Assembly: GCF_001949145.1 (NCBI RefSeq)
Contig: NW_019091536.1
Location: forward strand, 208,892-272,891
DNA from: Acanthaster planci
Taxonomy: Eukaryota; Echinodermata; Asteroidea; Valvatida; Acanthasteridae
Reading direction: 5' to 3'
Length of the DNA: 64,000 nt
The notes beneath the pieces are model-generated. The model had not been told where the DNA came from. It made no database searches and worked only from the letters and a program-made list of their open reading frames with translations. This document shows positions 34,770-48,013 of this stretch, piece by piece; position 1 is the stretch's first letter; each line of letters starts with the position of its first letter. The position numbers and the translations under genes were made by a program.

Positions 34770-34930
34770 TTAAATTTACCAACACTCGTGGAAGCATGGG
34801 TGTCGTTAGATGGGGGTGTCGGGGGTGTCACCCCCCCCCATTGGTTAGTTTTGTCGGCGAAATCACGGCCTGTAAGGAAAACTAAGAACGGAGAATAAAA
34901 ATGAAAGGAAAGGGGAAAATAGTGACACCC
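34770..34930 (-). repeat. Dispersed repeat, copy 2 (relative at 9545-9700)
   Basis: The reverse complement contains the same 'attctccgttctt' and 'gccgacaaaactaaccaa' blocks followed by a G/C-homopolymer-rich part as the copy in the EGF-gene intron. It is non-coding. Confidence 0.65.
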
Positions 34931-37095
34931 GTGAACGGAAGTAACTGAAGTAAGCGAAGCAGAATAACAACTTAGGACCATGGAATCTTTCCCGCTGAGA
35001 GTAGGGAGGGGTCTACCTTAGAATGATGTGGAGGTTTTAGCTGTCAATTTAGGTGAGGTTTGGTTCCAGACGTTGTTTTTCCTTCCCCTGTTTTAGACCT
35101 GCCAGTGGGATGTGTCACGTCTGACCTTTTTTTCTCCAGACTCTGACTTGTATGTACGTTGAAATACAAAAGCCAAACTAATGCATACAACAATGGTGTC
35201 TGCTGTTTTGGAAACGGTCCCATACCCCCCCTCATCTTCTCAAGAAAGACGTGGCTTCAGTAGTGTAAGAAATTTGAACATGGGGATACTGGAAATCATC
35301 TGATTCTATAGGTGGCGATACAGAAGCTGGTTTGTTTACATTTAAGCATAGATCCTTGCATGCTTTATGTCCTCTCCGGAGACTTTGTATTGTAAACTTC
35401 ATTGCACCGATGAGTCCTGAATCAATACAAGCAAATCTCTCTCACGATAGGTTTAATATTATTTCTTGTTCGTTATAACCTTGGTGAGACTGATCGGGGG
35501 TTGAATGACATCGGAGCAAAAAAACCATCGAGAGGAGATTGGGAAGACGATTTTTCCTTCCGTCATCGGCAATGACCTACTGAATTTACCTTTAAGTTCA
35601 TTGGTTCTGTTGCCTCCTATACATGGACAGAAGAACACACAGTCAAGAACATCCGATCATCCTCCGGGGGGTGTGACTGTCTTCCACGTCAGCAAACTGT
35701 CTGGTTTCCTTCTCTACAATACCAAAGTTGATTAGCGCCACCATGGGACGCGATTTATGAAGCAGACTACAGTCAAGGGTCAAGACATTGAACTATACTT
35801 TGAGCGAGACGTTGAGCGCATTAGTCGCCTGACACGTGTTGATGTCTATAAAGGTGTTCTTGCAAAGATGTTTGACCAATTTTTACGGTTTTTATATTCG
35901 CCATTTTTTCATGAACTGACAAATAACTGGACATGCTTGCGGAAATTCAGATTTGCTGATTTCCACTCATGGATGAAAGACACGACGAAATTAAAGGCAC
36001 AAACCATTTCCGCCTGTTCTCTTTTATTACCCAAACAACATTTATTGTGTCAAACAGCATATGACAACATTTCCCTCGTCTAAAAAGTACGTGAATGCTC
36101 TTCTGATTCTTATTTAGTAGTCAATCCTTAACATTATCTTTCTTTGTGCAGATTGCTTACTGTTCGTAAAACGATTGCGCCCTCTGTAGTGACTACGTGA
36201 AAACACAGCGGGATATACAGTATTTTCTTCTATGATTCCCTCACGTTTGTAACGCATAAATCTCACTTCTTTAGAAGTTTGACTGATATAATGATCACTC
36301 ATCGGTCCGAAAAAATACTTTCAAAACGATGGCAGGGGTCATTCTTCGAAAGAAAAGGTAGGGGGGAAGCAAAAGCTCATGCATCATAGAACTGTCTGTA
36401 ATTTTTCATCGTATGTAGAGCGCGGTACATGCATTTCTTTGAAAATGTTAGCTCAGCAGACTCAGTATATTTTAGTATACAAGATATGATAGGTAATTGT
36501 TTTTTGTCAAATCTAAATCCTCATGTATGCAGTCTTTTTTCTTATAAAAAATAATCCAATTTTCTGACGGGACATGAACAAACATGTGACTGTCATCACT
36601 CGGTACCTTCTCCCCTCCACCTCAAAGACCCAAAGTACTAGCCACAAACTTGTGACGATGTGTCACGCCTCCGACAAGCTGACCACAAACCTCTGTCACC
36701 GGGGATCGGTCAACAAGGAAATCATCCAAGACTAATTGTTGTGAGTAAAACTAGGACACGTCTTACCTCAAGGAGCACCGAAGGAGTTCATCCACATGTC
36801 ATTCTGGTGCCTCTGACGTCTCGGAAATATTTGTTACTGAAAACTCCTTGCCCATAAACGCAGGCCCACATGACGTGCTGTCAGAGGTACTTTAATATTC
36901 ACGTGTTCGTTCGTATTCGTCCCGTAACGTTTATTGGGAAGCTCCTGCCATTTATGTCTGGTATCTGTGGTGTTGATGATCATAGCTTGATTCCAAGTGA
37001 TCAGCAGCCCTGAGACAAAATAGCGAAATTGTCCACCAAACAGCCGGGATTAAGCAGATGTACGAGATTCATATTTTTAAGTTCGTCAAGTCACA

Positions 37096-37460
37096 ATGAA
37101 TTATATGCAAGTCCAAGTCAAGTCACAAGTCAATTGGTCTAAACACAAGTCAAATCACAAGTCATTTGGTCTAAACACAAGTCAAGTCAAAAGTCTCTTT
37201 GTCCTAGTACAAGTCAATCTGCACATTATTTTGTCCAGCTGTAATCGGCAAAAAGAACAACGCGTCAACTTAGGGAGTTACGAGTTATAAAAATATATGG
37301 GGCCGGTCGAGTATAGCGTCTGACTTGGGTTGGTAACAAGTCATTTTTTGCTTGTCCAAGTCAAGTCACAAGTCAAAGTTGGTATTTACAAGTCAAGTCA
37401 CAAGTCACAAAAATAGCGACTCAAGTCCAACTCGAGTCCACGTCACATGACTGGAGTCAG
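37096..37460. repeat. Degenerate CAAGTCA / CAAGTCACAAGTCA repeat region
   Basis: Many copies of caagtca and caagtcaagtcacaagtca in two blocks (about 37105-37220 and 37340-37450), separated by unrelated sequence. It translates only to low-complexity peptide. Confidence 0.75.
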
Positions 37461-40400
37461 CAACCCTGGTATATATTTTTCAGAGTATTGTGGATCGGCT
37501 ATTTTTGCAATACCTAAATAGATAGAACGACATAGGCTTATGCATGGTTCGGAATCCACAACACAATATTAAAGGGTATTGAAGTACTACGATGTCGATC
37601 GATACTGTATAGGAATGGTTTAAGGTCAGGGTAGATATTGGGTTTGGAATACGGTAAAAGATCGAGTAAGGGGAAATAATGGAGACTTTACTGGCTTGGG
37701 CACGAAATGGTAATGTTAAGAGTTAAATGAAGGTAAAAATTACGCTAACGGTGTTGCATATTTATAACTACAATCGGCTATCGCGACCCTGATTGCCATA
37801 GTTTGAAAGAAACATGCAGTCGGTATTCAGTTGAACTCGTTTTTCATGTTTATTACTATATGTGTTGCAGCAATATAAACAAGACCTTAATACTCTTTTT
37901 AATTTCAAGTGAAAAGAGGGTGGTGAGCATAAGAACAGTACAAAGGTCAGTCCTTGGAAGAAATATTGGTCGCTATGTTTGTCCAGACAAGCTCTTTAAG
38001 GTGAACACCAAGAAAATGTTTTTTTAATGTGTTTGTACACAAACCTTGAATGACACCACTCTTTGTCATGACTTGTCATGGAAATCTTCATTAGCATAAA
38101 ATCCTAAATGCTGATATTTCTCACTCCCTCTGCTAAAAAGAGGTGGAAAGTCATCACAACACGTATACAAAGCTATGTTCCCTGTAGGCCTATTGAAGTT
38201 ATACAAATCATATTAAATGGTTCCCGTAAACTTGAATTCTAGCCTACGATACTATTACAAGTGGACGCATTTACAGATGGGATGTTGACGAGCTTGTGGT
38301 CTTCCAGTCATCATTGAGAGTTTTCTTTGGTGCAAGTTCGTTGCTAGCTTCCGTTTGCTCGTTTTGTGTACTGCTTCGTATACAGGCCATCTAGTTGGGA
38401 AGAAGTTGCTGAAATTGCAATCATATACAGGGCTTACCTTTACTGTTGAATGGGTCATTTTTTGCAAACAAGCAAACTGAAGTGGACGCGCGCATGCGAT
38501 TAGTACTGTCATAAAGCTAACTTCATAGCGTATGGTTCATAATATCTTGAGTCTCTGTAACCATTGCTTATTACCAAAGAAGCTTTTTGTGTACCCCTCT
38601 CTTCCCTGCTTTTCGATTTCCAAGCTTTTGTTAAAATTTCAGGTTCAGCCAAACATCACACACCCCCTTCTAAAACGTAGCACAAGGCACAAAAGCAATT
38701 CTGTTACTCATTTTTTGGTATTATTTTTGGTGTATTATGGCGACTTATACGCAGATTATGTGGTGTTGCTTTCGAAAGAAAAATTATATCAAGAATTGTC
38801 CTATTGGTGACTGCTTGTTTCAAAGACCCGAAAATAGTCTCGATCATTACCTGTGATAGTTCTTAGCACTTGCAACATTGGTGGATTGCTAAGAAGGTAC
38901 TAGGACCAACGAGGAACTTTACGAAAACTGGTCCGTGAATTAATGACTCCAACGCTTTTTGTGGTATGATAATAATGGTCTATTTAATATTTCACGTAAC
39001 ATTTTGATGTGAAACCATGCGAATGTTATAATAATTTGACAACTGGACGATTCGACGGAAGTGCCACAGTCGTCTTCACAAAAGTGCCAGATTTCATGTG
39101 ATGACGTAGGGTTTGGTGGGCCTGATGCAAGTCCCCACTCACTTCCATTTTTCATCAAAAAGGAATGGCAAACATGGAGACCAGAACATCAACCTGGTAT
39201 CCCTTCTATGCCACACTGGGTTTGGGGATGGGAAAAGGCAGAATTTAGTCGGGATGCTCACAGATCGCTTTTAAAATTTAAAGTAGTTTCGACGTCACTG
39301 GCCACGACTGCGTATGAGGGCTCTTCTGGTGGTGTTTCCTCTCGAATTACGATATCACTAATCATGCCCTTATCAGTCTAGGAGCAAAAAAGGCAGAGTG
39401 CGTAGAAACCCAATAAATGCATTAAATAACACACGTCCAATAAAGCACGAGGCAATAGGGCAATTTCTATATCTAGACACTGCAGGATTTGACTAATTTC
39501 CTCGCATTTTTCACGGGATGCTTCTTGATCTATCTCGCATTCAGTCTGCTGAGGCACCCATTCTGCTTATGCGATGCCTTTAAGGTGGATATAAATAGCC
39601 TCGGCGTCCGGTTTTGTGACTAAGGGTGCTGAAACGTTTGGAGAAGTGGGCCTCTTGGGGAAAGTCTTGTTCTTTGCAAAGTATCCCCTGTGAAATCACA
39701 GCTCATACGTTACGCACAGAGAGCAAGGGTTAAACAAAGTTCCAAAACCCCGCTTTCCAAGGCCGGCAGATCATGCAAAGACTGAAGGCAATCAATGACC
39801 CAGTTCAGGGAGGGACAGGTTCTTAATGACGTTATAATGTGCCACAAGTGGCAGTCACAAGAATGTGTATGACACACACGCCTGCGTTGTAATCATTAGC
39901 TTTGGTCCACCCTACAGCTAAATACGATATAAATTGAGATCTGAGTACTTCTGATTTATGACCAATTCTCTCGGATCATCGATGTTATCAGCTGCACTTT
40001 AAGAGGTCAAAGAGGATTAGGACGAAATGGGACCATTAATTTTTTTTAATAGTCATTGAAGTTTTCATCTGGTTCAGAAATCACCTTTACTTGGCTTGAA
40101 TAATTTCGATCAATTTTTTGTCATTTTAGTCTAGTTTTTGTTTGTTTTTTTCTTTGTTTTTTTGTTTGTTTTTGCCAGAAAGCCATGATTAAAAAATTTC
40201 AGAAGTAGAAACACAGGTTTGCCTGAAAGTCTCTCAAATCACTTTTCATGTGATATAGCAACTTGCTACTGGCTTGTTTCATTATTTCAAGAAAAGGTAT
40301 GTTAAATGAAACCACAGATAGGTGTTATCATCGCACATCCACCATGCAAGCGGCAATTATTGAATTCCTGTCCTCATCAGGCAACTTCAAAAGAGTATTT

Positions 40401-41062
40401 CTGAATAGACACAAATGCCCCATTTCTGGAAAAGATTTGTTTTAATGGCCATGTTGGACCTATTCCTTAATTAATGCCATTCTGTTTTGTTTTGTTTTGT
40501 TTTTATTACGGGCAGGCATGTCTTTCATTAGGTCAAACTTTTGAAAGCAAGGGTTATGTACATTTGCAATTGCAACAACAAAAATAAAATGAAATGCTAA
40601 TGTACCACAATAATTTCTTTGTTATCGGTACAAGAATCAGTCTGAGTAGCAAGAGACTATGTACATGGTGTACGTTAAGGCGCTGGTCCCAGCGGACAAG
40701 TCAACAGCTAAGTGGTTGTTAATTGGAGGATTTAACCGAGGTTTCCCTCAATATGTGTAATAATAGATGTAAAGATTCCGCAAAGAAAACCAGCTGGAGG
40801 TCAAACACATGCTTGACGGTGAGGAGACTTGTTATCCCTTGACCCCGGAGGAGAGCGCGGTGATTCACGGCGCATGATCAGGCCGTCACACGCTCTTAGA
40901 CAACACCGAAGCGGAAACTAGTGAAAAGCCCTGTGAGCTTTTCCACTCTTTACGCCTTGACATAAATCAGGCTTTTTTTCGAGAGATCGTTCGGTTAGGT
41001 GTATTGGGGACTTTGTCTGGATTATTTTTTTCTTGCGAAAGACTAGACAACTTGAAGCAAAG

Positions 41063-41114
41063 ATGGCTGCCGGACGGGGTATGGAGTGGTTGCTTATATT
41101 CAGTTTAACGACTG
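41063..41114 (+). CDS. Gene C exon 1, signal peptide
   Basis: ATGGC start, 17 codons plus one base, donor g|gtaagt in phase 1. A basic N-terminal part (AAGRG) precedes the hydrophobic core WLLIFSL, as in the signal exons of genes D, E and F. Confidence 0.85.
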
Positions 41115-44100
41115 GTAAGTAAATAAGTGTATAAAGGGTAAACTTGTTTTAACATCACATCTCATCGGTTGGTCAGTGAAGGCATGCCCATAGGCCATAT
41201 TATAAAAGGGAAAAATTCCCTTAGCATGCAGACGTTCAAAACAAGGAGTATTTGCAAAAACAATTCAGTTTTTGAGCTCGTTCTTTTTTTATCCCGAAGA
41301 GTACTTTAGAAAGTTCATTTAGGAGGAGGTTCTTTTTCAATGTACAGGAATAGTGGCCCACGCTTATTTTCAAAATGTTTTAGGTCGTTTCTATAAATGA
41401 GATTTCTACTTTTAGATAATTCGCTTTCTTAACATTAAAAAGCAAATTAACTTGGAATCATGAAGCTGTCTGTTTCGCTTCCTGGTTTAGAAAAAAAAAG
41501 GCTTTCCCTTGAACAACTGCAGCATTCGACGTGTACTTAACACTGGTTTCATGATGCTATGCATGTATAGAAAAATGCCAATGACAGTATTGGTTTTGGA
41601 ATAATCATCCGAAGTTTCGTGACGATGCACGTTTCAAACAAACAGTGAGGAGTAATCTTTTTATGATCATTCAGCAGACCATTTTCGTTCGAAACTAATG
41701 CTGCAGCTCCTAAGGAATGTGTCCTCCAAATTTTTATTCTGCGAATCGTTGCTATAAATGAGGCTTTTTCTGTTTTACTTTTTATATTTTATATTCAATA
41801 CCGAAGGACGAAGGAGATCTCAAGCATATTTATACGAATTTAATCGTCTTTTCGACATTACAGTTCCAATGAGTGGCAGCGCTGGAGAAGTGAAAAGTAC
41901 TGAATTACCAACGACAGGGAGTTTACTGAATTCGAAATTTGGTTTTCCTTACTTATCTATTGATTCGGACAAAAGCGTCTTCATTGAGGGTGCTGTAGCA
42001 AACTCTCCCACTATTGACACTGGTGGTGCGACGGTGACAATAGCAGCGGGGTTGACAACGGTGTGGTCAAGTGTCACGCGCAGGCCATCATCCGATGTCC
42101 CAACTGGGAGAGGAACAAATGGTCGAAGGACACATATCACGACCACGGAAACCGACATCAGCACTCCCAAGGCAGGACCTCCGGGTAGGAATCCTAGTTT
42201 GAGTGGCACGACGAATCGAAGTGCGAACCCGGGTGGAGGAGCGGAAAACGGCAACACGCCTGCCGGTAGCCCATTCAACCCAAATGCGAATCCAGGCGGG
42301 GGAAATGGACATCCCTCCGACGGTAGACCGTCAAACCCAAATGCGAATCCAGGCGGGGGAAATGGATATCCTTCCAACGGTAGACCGTCAAACCCAAATG
42401 CGAACCCAGGTGCAGGAAATAAATATCCCCCCAACGGTAGACCGTTAAACCCAAATGGGAACCCAGGAGGAGGAAATGGAAATCCCCCCCACAGTACACC
42501 TTTAAACCCAAATGGGAACCCAGGAGGAGAAAATGGAAATCCCTCTAACGGTAGACCAACAAACCCAGGCAGAGGAAATGGAAATCCTTCAGGCGGTAAC
42601 CCATCAAACCCGAATGGGAACCCAGGAGGAGAAAATGGAAATCCCTCCAACGGTAGACCAACAAACCCAGGCAGAGGAAATGGAAATCCTTCAGGCGGTA
42701 ACCCATCAAACCCAAATGGGAACCCAGGCGGAGGAAATGGAAATCCCCCCAACGGTGAACCGTTAAACCCAAATGGAAACCCAGGAGGAGGAAATGGAAA
42801 TCCCTCTAACGGTAGACCATCCAACCCAGGCAGAGGAAATGGAAATCCTTCAGGCGGTAACCCATCAAGCCCAAATGGGAACCCAGGCGGAGGAAATGTA
42901 TATCCCCCCAACGGTAGGCCGTTAAACCCAAATGAGAACCCAGGAGGAGGAAATGGAAATCCCTCCAACGGTAGACCGTTAAACCCAAATGAGAACCCAG
43001 GAGGAGGAAATGGAAATCCCTCCAACGGCAGACCGTTAAACCCAAATGAGAACCCAGGCGGAGGAAATGGAAATACCCCCAACACTAGACCGTCAAACCC
43101 AAATGCGAACCCAGGTGGGGGAAATGAAAATCCCTCCAACGGTACACCATCAAACCCAAATGCGAACCCAGGTGGGGGAAATGAAAATCCCTCCAACGGT
43201 AGACCGTCAAACCCAGGCAGAGGAAATGGAAATCCTTCAGGTGGTAACCCATCAAACCCAAATGGGAACCCAGGCGGAGGAAATGGAAATCCCTCCAACG
43301 GTAGACCGTCAAACCCAAATACGAACCCAGGCGGAGGAAATGGCAATCCTTCAGGTGGTAACCCATCAAACCCAAATGGGAACCCAGGTGGGGGAAGAGG
43401 AAACGGGGATCCTTCCCATGGTATCCCGCCTGCAGAATCGGCGCCCACGGGTCCAGCTGACGGGCCACATTTTCCAGCTGCTGGACCTGGTTGGGTTCGA
43501 CCTAATAAGGCCCTCCTTCCTGATCCCGTCAAACTGTCTGCTACTGAAGAGCAGGTGACCGTCACTGGAGATGAGGCTAGCAGAAGCTCGGAGGAGCGAG
43601 GAGGCAAGAACAGGCAGGGTGGGACAGGAACTACTGGAAACAGCGACACCGGCAGGACCGGTACTTCGGGTGACACAGGGAGGGGCGACGAGACTGATGG
43701 CAGCCGTGGGACAGGCGGTAATGGTGGCAGTGGTGGGACAGACAGCAGGGGAGGTGCAGGAGGGACTGGAAGAAGTGGAACCTCTGGCACAAGGGGACCT
43801 ACGGGGGAAACTGGGGGGACCGGAGGTGCAGAGAGGCCTGTGGGGAGAGGGGACACTGGAATTGGCCTTGAACCGGAGATCGAAGCCGGCATCCCCGGCG
43901 CAGACGGTGGAACCGTCGATCCCAGTGTCGATGTTGGTTGGGAGAGTTTCGGAAGCATTTACCCGGAGGGATCAGTCGGCGGGGGCTCGGAGAGAAGGGG
44001 TACAGGCACTGGCACCTCTGGGCCTGGGACTAGGGGCTCCGGATCAGGGACCAGAGGCTCAGGGGGACGGGGTGCGGGAACTCCGGCTGGGAGTGCACCT

Positions 44101-44520
44101 CCTGCGGGGCAGCCAACGTCGATGCCCAAAGGCCGGCTAACCCGTCTTCCTGTAGACAGGAACGGCCAGAGACCCACACGGCCGCCGAGGCAGCCGGCTA
44201 TACCCGAGCATGGCGCCGGGGCTGGAAGGTCGGGAAGCGGACCAGTCGTACCGAGGACGTATCCGCCAGTCACTCTGGGGGGCATCGCAAACCACGTCAA
44301 CAACCAGCAGGACACAGGGAAGCTCACGGGGGCCCTGGTGGGGGGTGTGCTCGCGGGTCTGGCCCTGTTAACTGGATCGGCCGTGGCAGCGTATTACGTC
44401 CGCAAAAGAAGGAGTGCGCCCCCAATGCGAAAGCCCGGAGTTTACGAATCCATGGAGATGAGTACCCAACGTGAATCACGTGTCATTGAAGAGCTGCCTC
44501 AAGAAACAGCAGTTGGCTAG
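41063..44520 (+). CDS. Array gene C: large Asn-Pro-Gly repeat single-pass protein
   Basis: Two exons (41063-41114, 41864-44520) joined by a phase-1 intron of 749 nt give 902 residues. Signal peptide MAAGRGMEWLLIFSLTTG; then a Thr/Ser-rich lead; a 402-residue block of 22 Asn-Pro-Gly-rich units (42226-43431); a Gly/Thr/Ser-rich region (43560-44100) with scattered G-x-x triplets; a Pro/Arg-rich part; a helix at about 839-863 (ALVGGVLAGLALLTGSAVAA); and a 39-residue tail beginning RKRRSAPP. Despite its Asn content, the repeat has few N-glycosylation sites because Asn is followed by Pro. A structural or matrix role is likely, but the function is unknown. Polyadenylation signal at 44865. Confidence 0.88.
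41864..44520 (+). CDS. Gene C exon 2, repeat ectodomain, helix and tail
   Basis: Acceptor cgacattacag, phase 1; the frame is open on the far side of the acceptor too, so the start is set by splice phase and the signal exon. 2,657 nt in one exon. The helix lies at 44326-44400, the tail at 44401-44517 and the stop TAG at 44518. Confidence 0.9.
42226..43431 (+). repeat. Coding tandem repeat, 22 units of 57/45 bp
   Basis: Sixteen units of 19 residues (type NPNGNPGGGNGNPSNGRPS), four units of 15 residues (NPGRGNGNPSGGNPS), a variant first unit (17 residues) and a variant last unit (21). A 19+15 pair recurs, giving a 102-bp higher-order unit twice in a row at about 42511-42714. Substitutions cluster at a few positions (A/G/E/T after NPN; N/H/Y/E before P). 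Confidence 0.95.
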
Positions 44521-44864
44521 AATTTAAATCTTCCTATTTTAATTATAACTTTGCGTTTATCGTTTTTTTCTTTATTCAGCTCAGTGTTAATATTGTTCTG
44601 TCAATGTCAGTCTTTGCCATTTACAGTCCTACCACTCCCACTGTTGCCATCGTTATCGCCAAGTTTTGAAATTATGTCCTTATCACGGTCAGAAACAACT
44701 GGGATAAGAGGCTGGTTTTCCTCTTTAAATGGGATCATTTAAGACAAGTTTTTTAAAAAAAAGAAGATTATTGTAACAAGTTATTGATTTTGGAAAGTAC
44801 CCGTCTCGTAAAGTTTGAGGGACAGAAAGTTATATTTCGTATTACTGCCCCTGTACGTTTACTG

Positions 44865-44870
44865 AATAAA
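44865..44870 (+). terminator. Polyadenylation signal of gene C
   Basis: AATAAA in actgaataaaaac, 345 nt after the stop codon. Confidence 0.55.
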
Positions 44871-47800
44871 AACATTTAAGAATTGTGCTTAAAGGCATTG
44901 CTTTCAAAGGCATTGCCCGCAAAAAGCCATGCGCACACACATACAAAGGTTGATGTTGCTAATAGAATTTGTGTGTCTTGTTGATTGTAAATACAAATTA
45001 TATTTTATGACTCAAAACATTTTGTATGGCTTTATGATAAAGTTTAACTGTTTGGTTGCATTGTTTACCGAAAGGTGTAAGTAAAGTTTGGACATTTTAG
45101 TTTCTTCGGTTCATGTTTTATTTGTGTATGTGTTAGTTGCATAAAAAATGTGTCCGGCCCCTTTATGCCGACTTTTCCTTATAAAAATGGTGTTATTTGG
45201 GATTTACATAATCGTTTTCATTTATGTTTTCGTAATAGAAATGCTTACAACTTGCTGCAAAAGCCGGGTTTTATGGAGGTAGTAACTATAAGAAGATATT
45301 TTGGCCCATTTTATGACAACTTGAATTGTACTTAAGTGAAGAGGAGACATTATGATTATGTAATATTATATTTAATAACCCTGTAGAAAAGATGAAGGCT
45401 ACAGGCTAGTCAGACGTGTGTACTGCCTTGCATACATTCATTTCCCTGCCTTGTTTCAGAACTGTTTGTCTTTTTCAGGAGCCTCTGTTGGAGGCCAGTT
45501 CCTCTATCAGACAATAATGCGCCCTTCAAAACAACCATTACATGGTGTCAATTATCAGCAATCATCAACTGTACTATAACAGTGGAATTGACATTTAAAT
45601 ATTGCATTTCACTGATCACTTCATTATCATAAGCGGAGGTACGCTAAGTTTTTTTACTGTAAATACTTACTGGGAAATAAAGAAAGCAAGACTTCCGTTG
45701 TATATCTTCCGGCTTATAAATACACTCTGAAAACTGTCTTTGAGCATTATTTTCCTGTTTCTTTGGGAACATGCATGTTTAGATACTAAACATTTGGTGT
45801 CCATCTCTTAAACATCAATGTCCAATGGACTAGACACAATCCGTCACAATTATTTGACGTATTTAAACATTTTTACAGACTGACAGCAAAAAAGTGTTTA
45901 CAGAAAAGCGTTTATTAGCTTAACAGTTTTTTTTTTGCAGTGCATACAGTATGTGGTTATGTAGTGTAGAAATAAAGCACACAACTGGCTAATGATCAAC
46001 TTCCGTAAAGTCTGATGAGGTCTGGAAAGTATGGTGTGTTTATTAACGCGTCAGATTGTAACAAAGCCAATCATACCATAGCACCACCTTCCACTTCGTT
46101 GGGAAAAAGGTGGGGGTATAATGTATGACATGTTAAGGTGACAGGAAGTCGACAAGGACAGACGTACATGTGTGCCAGATGTCAACATTAAACTAACGGG
46201 GGGGGGGAGTTTTACACTATGTAGAGAGCCATACAGCTGTTTTGGGAAGGGTGTCAAATTGGATGCGTGCCTTTCGAGTTTTACCGAACCAACATGTGTT
46301 TTTCTCTTCAGTAAACTGGGATCTTGTCACTGCGAAGGTTTAGACCTCTATCATGGGGGCAGCCATCTTGCTTTTCTACTATTCCCAACAATGTAACCAA
46401 ACTGAGGCTGGACGTATGTATGAGTACGAGTATGTGAAGTTGTATTGCTGTGTTCAGTGGTCTACAGGGAAACATGGCAGCATCATGATAAAGGTCTACA
46501 GCTCTAGCTTCACCGGATTTGGATCACTTGGGGGAATGGGCTCTGTCTGCGTATACTTAATTTTAGAACAAAGAACGCTAAGTTTTCGTCTCAGCTAACC
46601 GTCAGTAATAATCCTAATAACAATTCTACAAATAGGGCCTAATATTGCGGCTTGTACCTGTGTCAAAGGCGAATTATAAAACACATGAAGAGACACAAGA
46701 CTGTAAAAAAAGTGGCGATAAAGACAAAAGGGCAGTGTCTCAAGCGCAGTATGGAGATACATTAGTCCCACCAGTAGGGAATTAATAAAGCAAATTATTT
46801 ACGACCACCCCTGCCGGCCAACCAAGCCAACCGAACCCGTCCCTAAGAGCCTTTCTGCCAGTCGCAATAACTACAAGCAGTTGGTAATACAATAACACCG
46901 TGAAACTGTCTGTGAAATGATAACTTACACGGGGATGCATGGAGTTAAATGGCCAAAAGAATTACCAATACTTTTGACATTAGCAAAGTACACGCATTTG
47001 CACTTTAAATCTGAAACAACTGCGACGGATATACTTAATTTGCTTAGAACAATTACGCATTTCCAAACTACTTTGGAAAGGGCAAATGTTGTAAAAAAAT
47101 AACTTCCTGTTACAACGTTTACGCAATCCATCCTTCCGTATTAAGTATTCCCACCCTAAAGTCTGGACCGTTCTAAAGTTATGTGGTCGGTAGGCAGTTT
47201 TCTTCGTTTCAGAGTTTTAGAAATACAATGGGTGAATAAGACTGTTTTTAAAAATGACTCTGTTAACAGGAAAAAAATCACATCTGAAGGCAACACTGAA
47301 ACGTTTCTCATTCGAAAATCTCCAATACCGAGAAAGTGTACAAAAGTCCGCGCATGAGAGGAAATAAGAAATGACGACCATAGACGAGTCATTTTTTTGA
47401 AATTCTACATACTCAAGGCAATTTTTTATTAAAATATCAAAATTTCATATCTGTAGGCATCTACCATTGAAAATTATTGCCCACAGATATTTCATTTGCT
47501 GGTAGGCCTGCCCCCTGTACGAGTTTGTGTTGGGAGAGGGTTAACAACGCAGGAAACACAGGCTCAGGCTTTGGCCTTTCAACTTTGCCCAAGCTTTCTC
47601 CTCGGGAGAAGTGGATTTCCGAGGCCACGCCAAAAAAACACGAGCGCTCTTTACTATCTGTGTAGCAGGTTCGATGAACGGATGTAGATTCCCAGTTGGG
47701 CTGGCCCACTCGGCCGTCGAGCGTCAGCAACTAGTTCCATTCCCTAACAGTAATTCGCCTTTTTTCTCTTAATGAGCAGCCGGCTTAATTTGATTATAGG

Positions 47801-47970
47801 CCGTTTTACGCTCTTGCCTGCCCGAGGTGTTCCCTGCCATTGTCCGGAAGACCCATCTTTTTTAAGTCGGGTGACACGAGCAGACAGATGCCTTGAATCT
47901 CACTCGCTTCTTCTCTCTTAATATCAAAATCTGTGACCCTCTTTTCATAAAAAAAGACCAAGGAGCAGGC
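44871..47970. other. Intergenic region between genes C and D
   Basis: About 3.1 kb, AT-rich. No coding exon, RNA gene or clear transposon was recognised. Confidence 0.5.
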
Positions 47971-48013
47971 ATGGCGTTCAACAGGCGGACCGTCTTTCTG
48001 AGCGTGTTGACGG
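47971..48013 (+). CDS. Gene D exon 1, signal peptide
   Basis: ATGGC start, MAFNRRTVFLSVLT, donor g|gtaagt in phase 1. The last hydrophobic residues and cleavage site come from exon 2. Confidence 0.83.

Larger units (their letters stand above)
34364..41062. other. Intergenic region between exon B and gene C
   Basis: About 6.7 kb. It holds an inverted dispersed repeat (34770-34930) and a CAAGTCA-type repeat (37096-37460). Modest open frames, such as + 35757-36083 and + 39061-39381, have no recognisable domain or signal peptide, and I do not call them genes. No exon of the array type was seen. Confidence 0.5.

Noticed and set aside
35757-36083. 108-codon + frame between exon B and gene C
   Set aside because: Composition is not absurd, but I see no domain, no signal peptide and no splice partner; neighbouring frames do not continue it.
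37096-37460. CRISPR array (regular caagtca repeats)
   Set aside because: The repeat units are short and degenerate and have no unique spacers; the setting is eukaryotic.
39061-39381. 106-codon + frame
   Set aside because: No recognisable family, and AT-rich flanks without splice or promoter signals; kept out rather than called hypothetical.
43740-43830. Collagen domain call for gene C
   Set aside because: The Gly-x-x register breaks every few residues and Pro is scarce at x and y positions; noted only as collagen-like stretches.
41949-43958. 669-codon minus-strand open frame opposite gene C
   Set aside because: It is the antisense reading of the Asn-Pro-Gly repeat (Pro/Phe/Gly-rich). It has no signal peptide or splice context, while the + frame has a signal exon, a helix and a polyadenylation signal.
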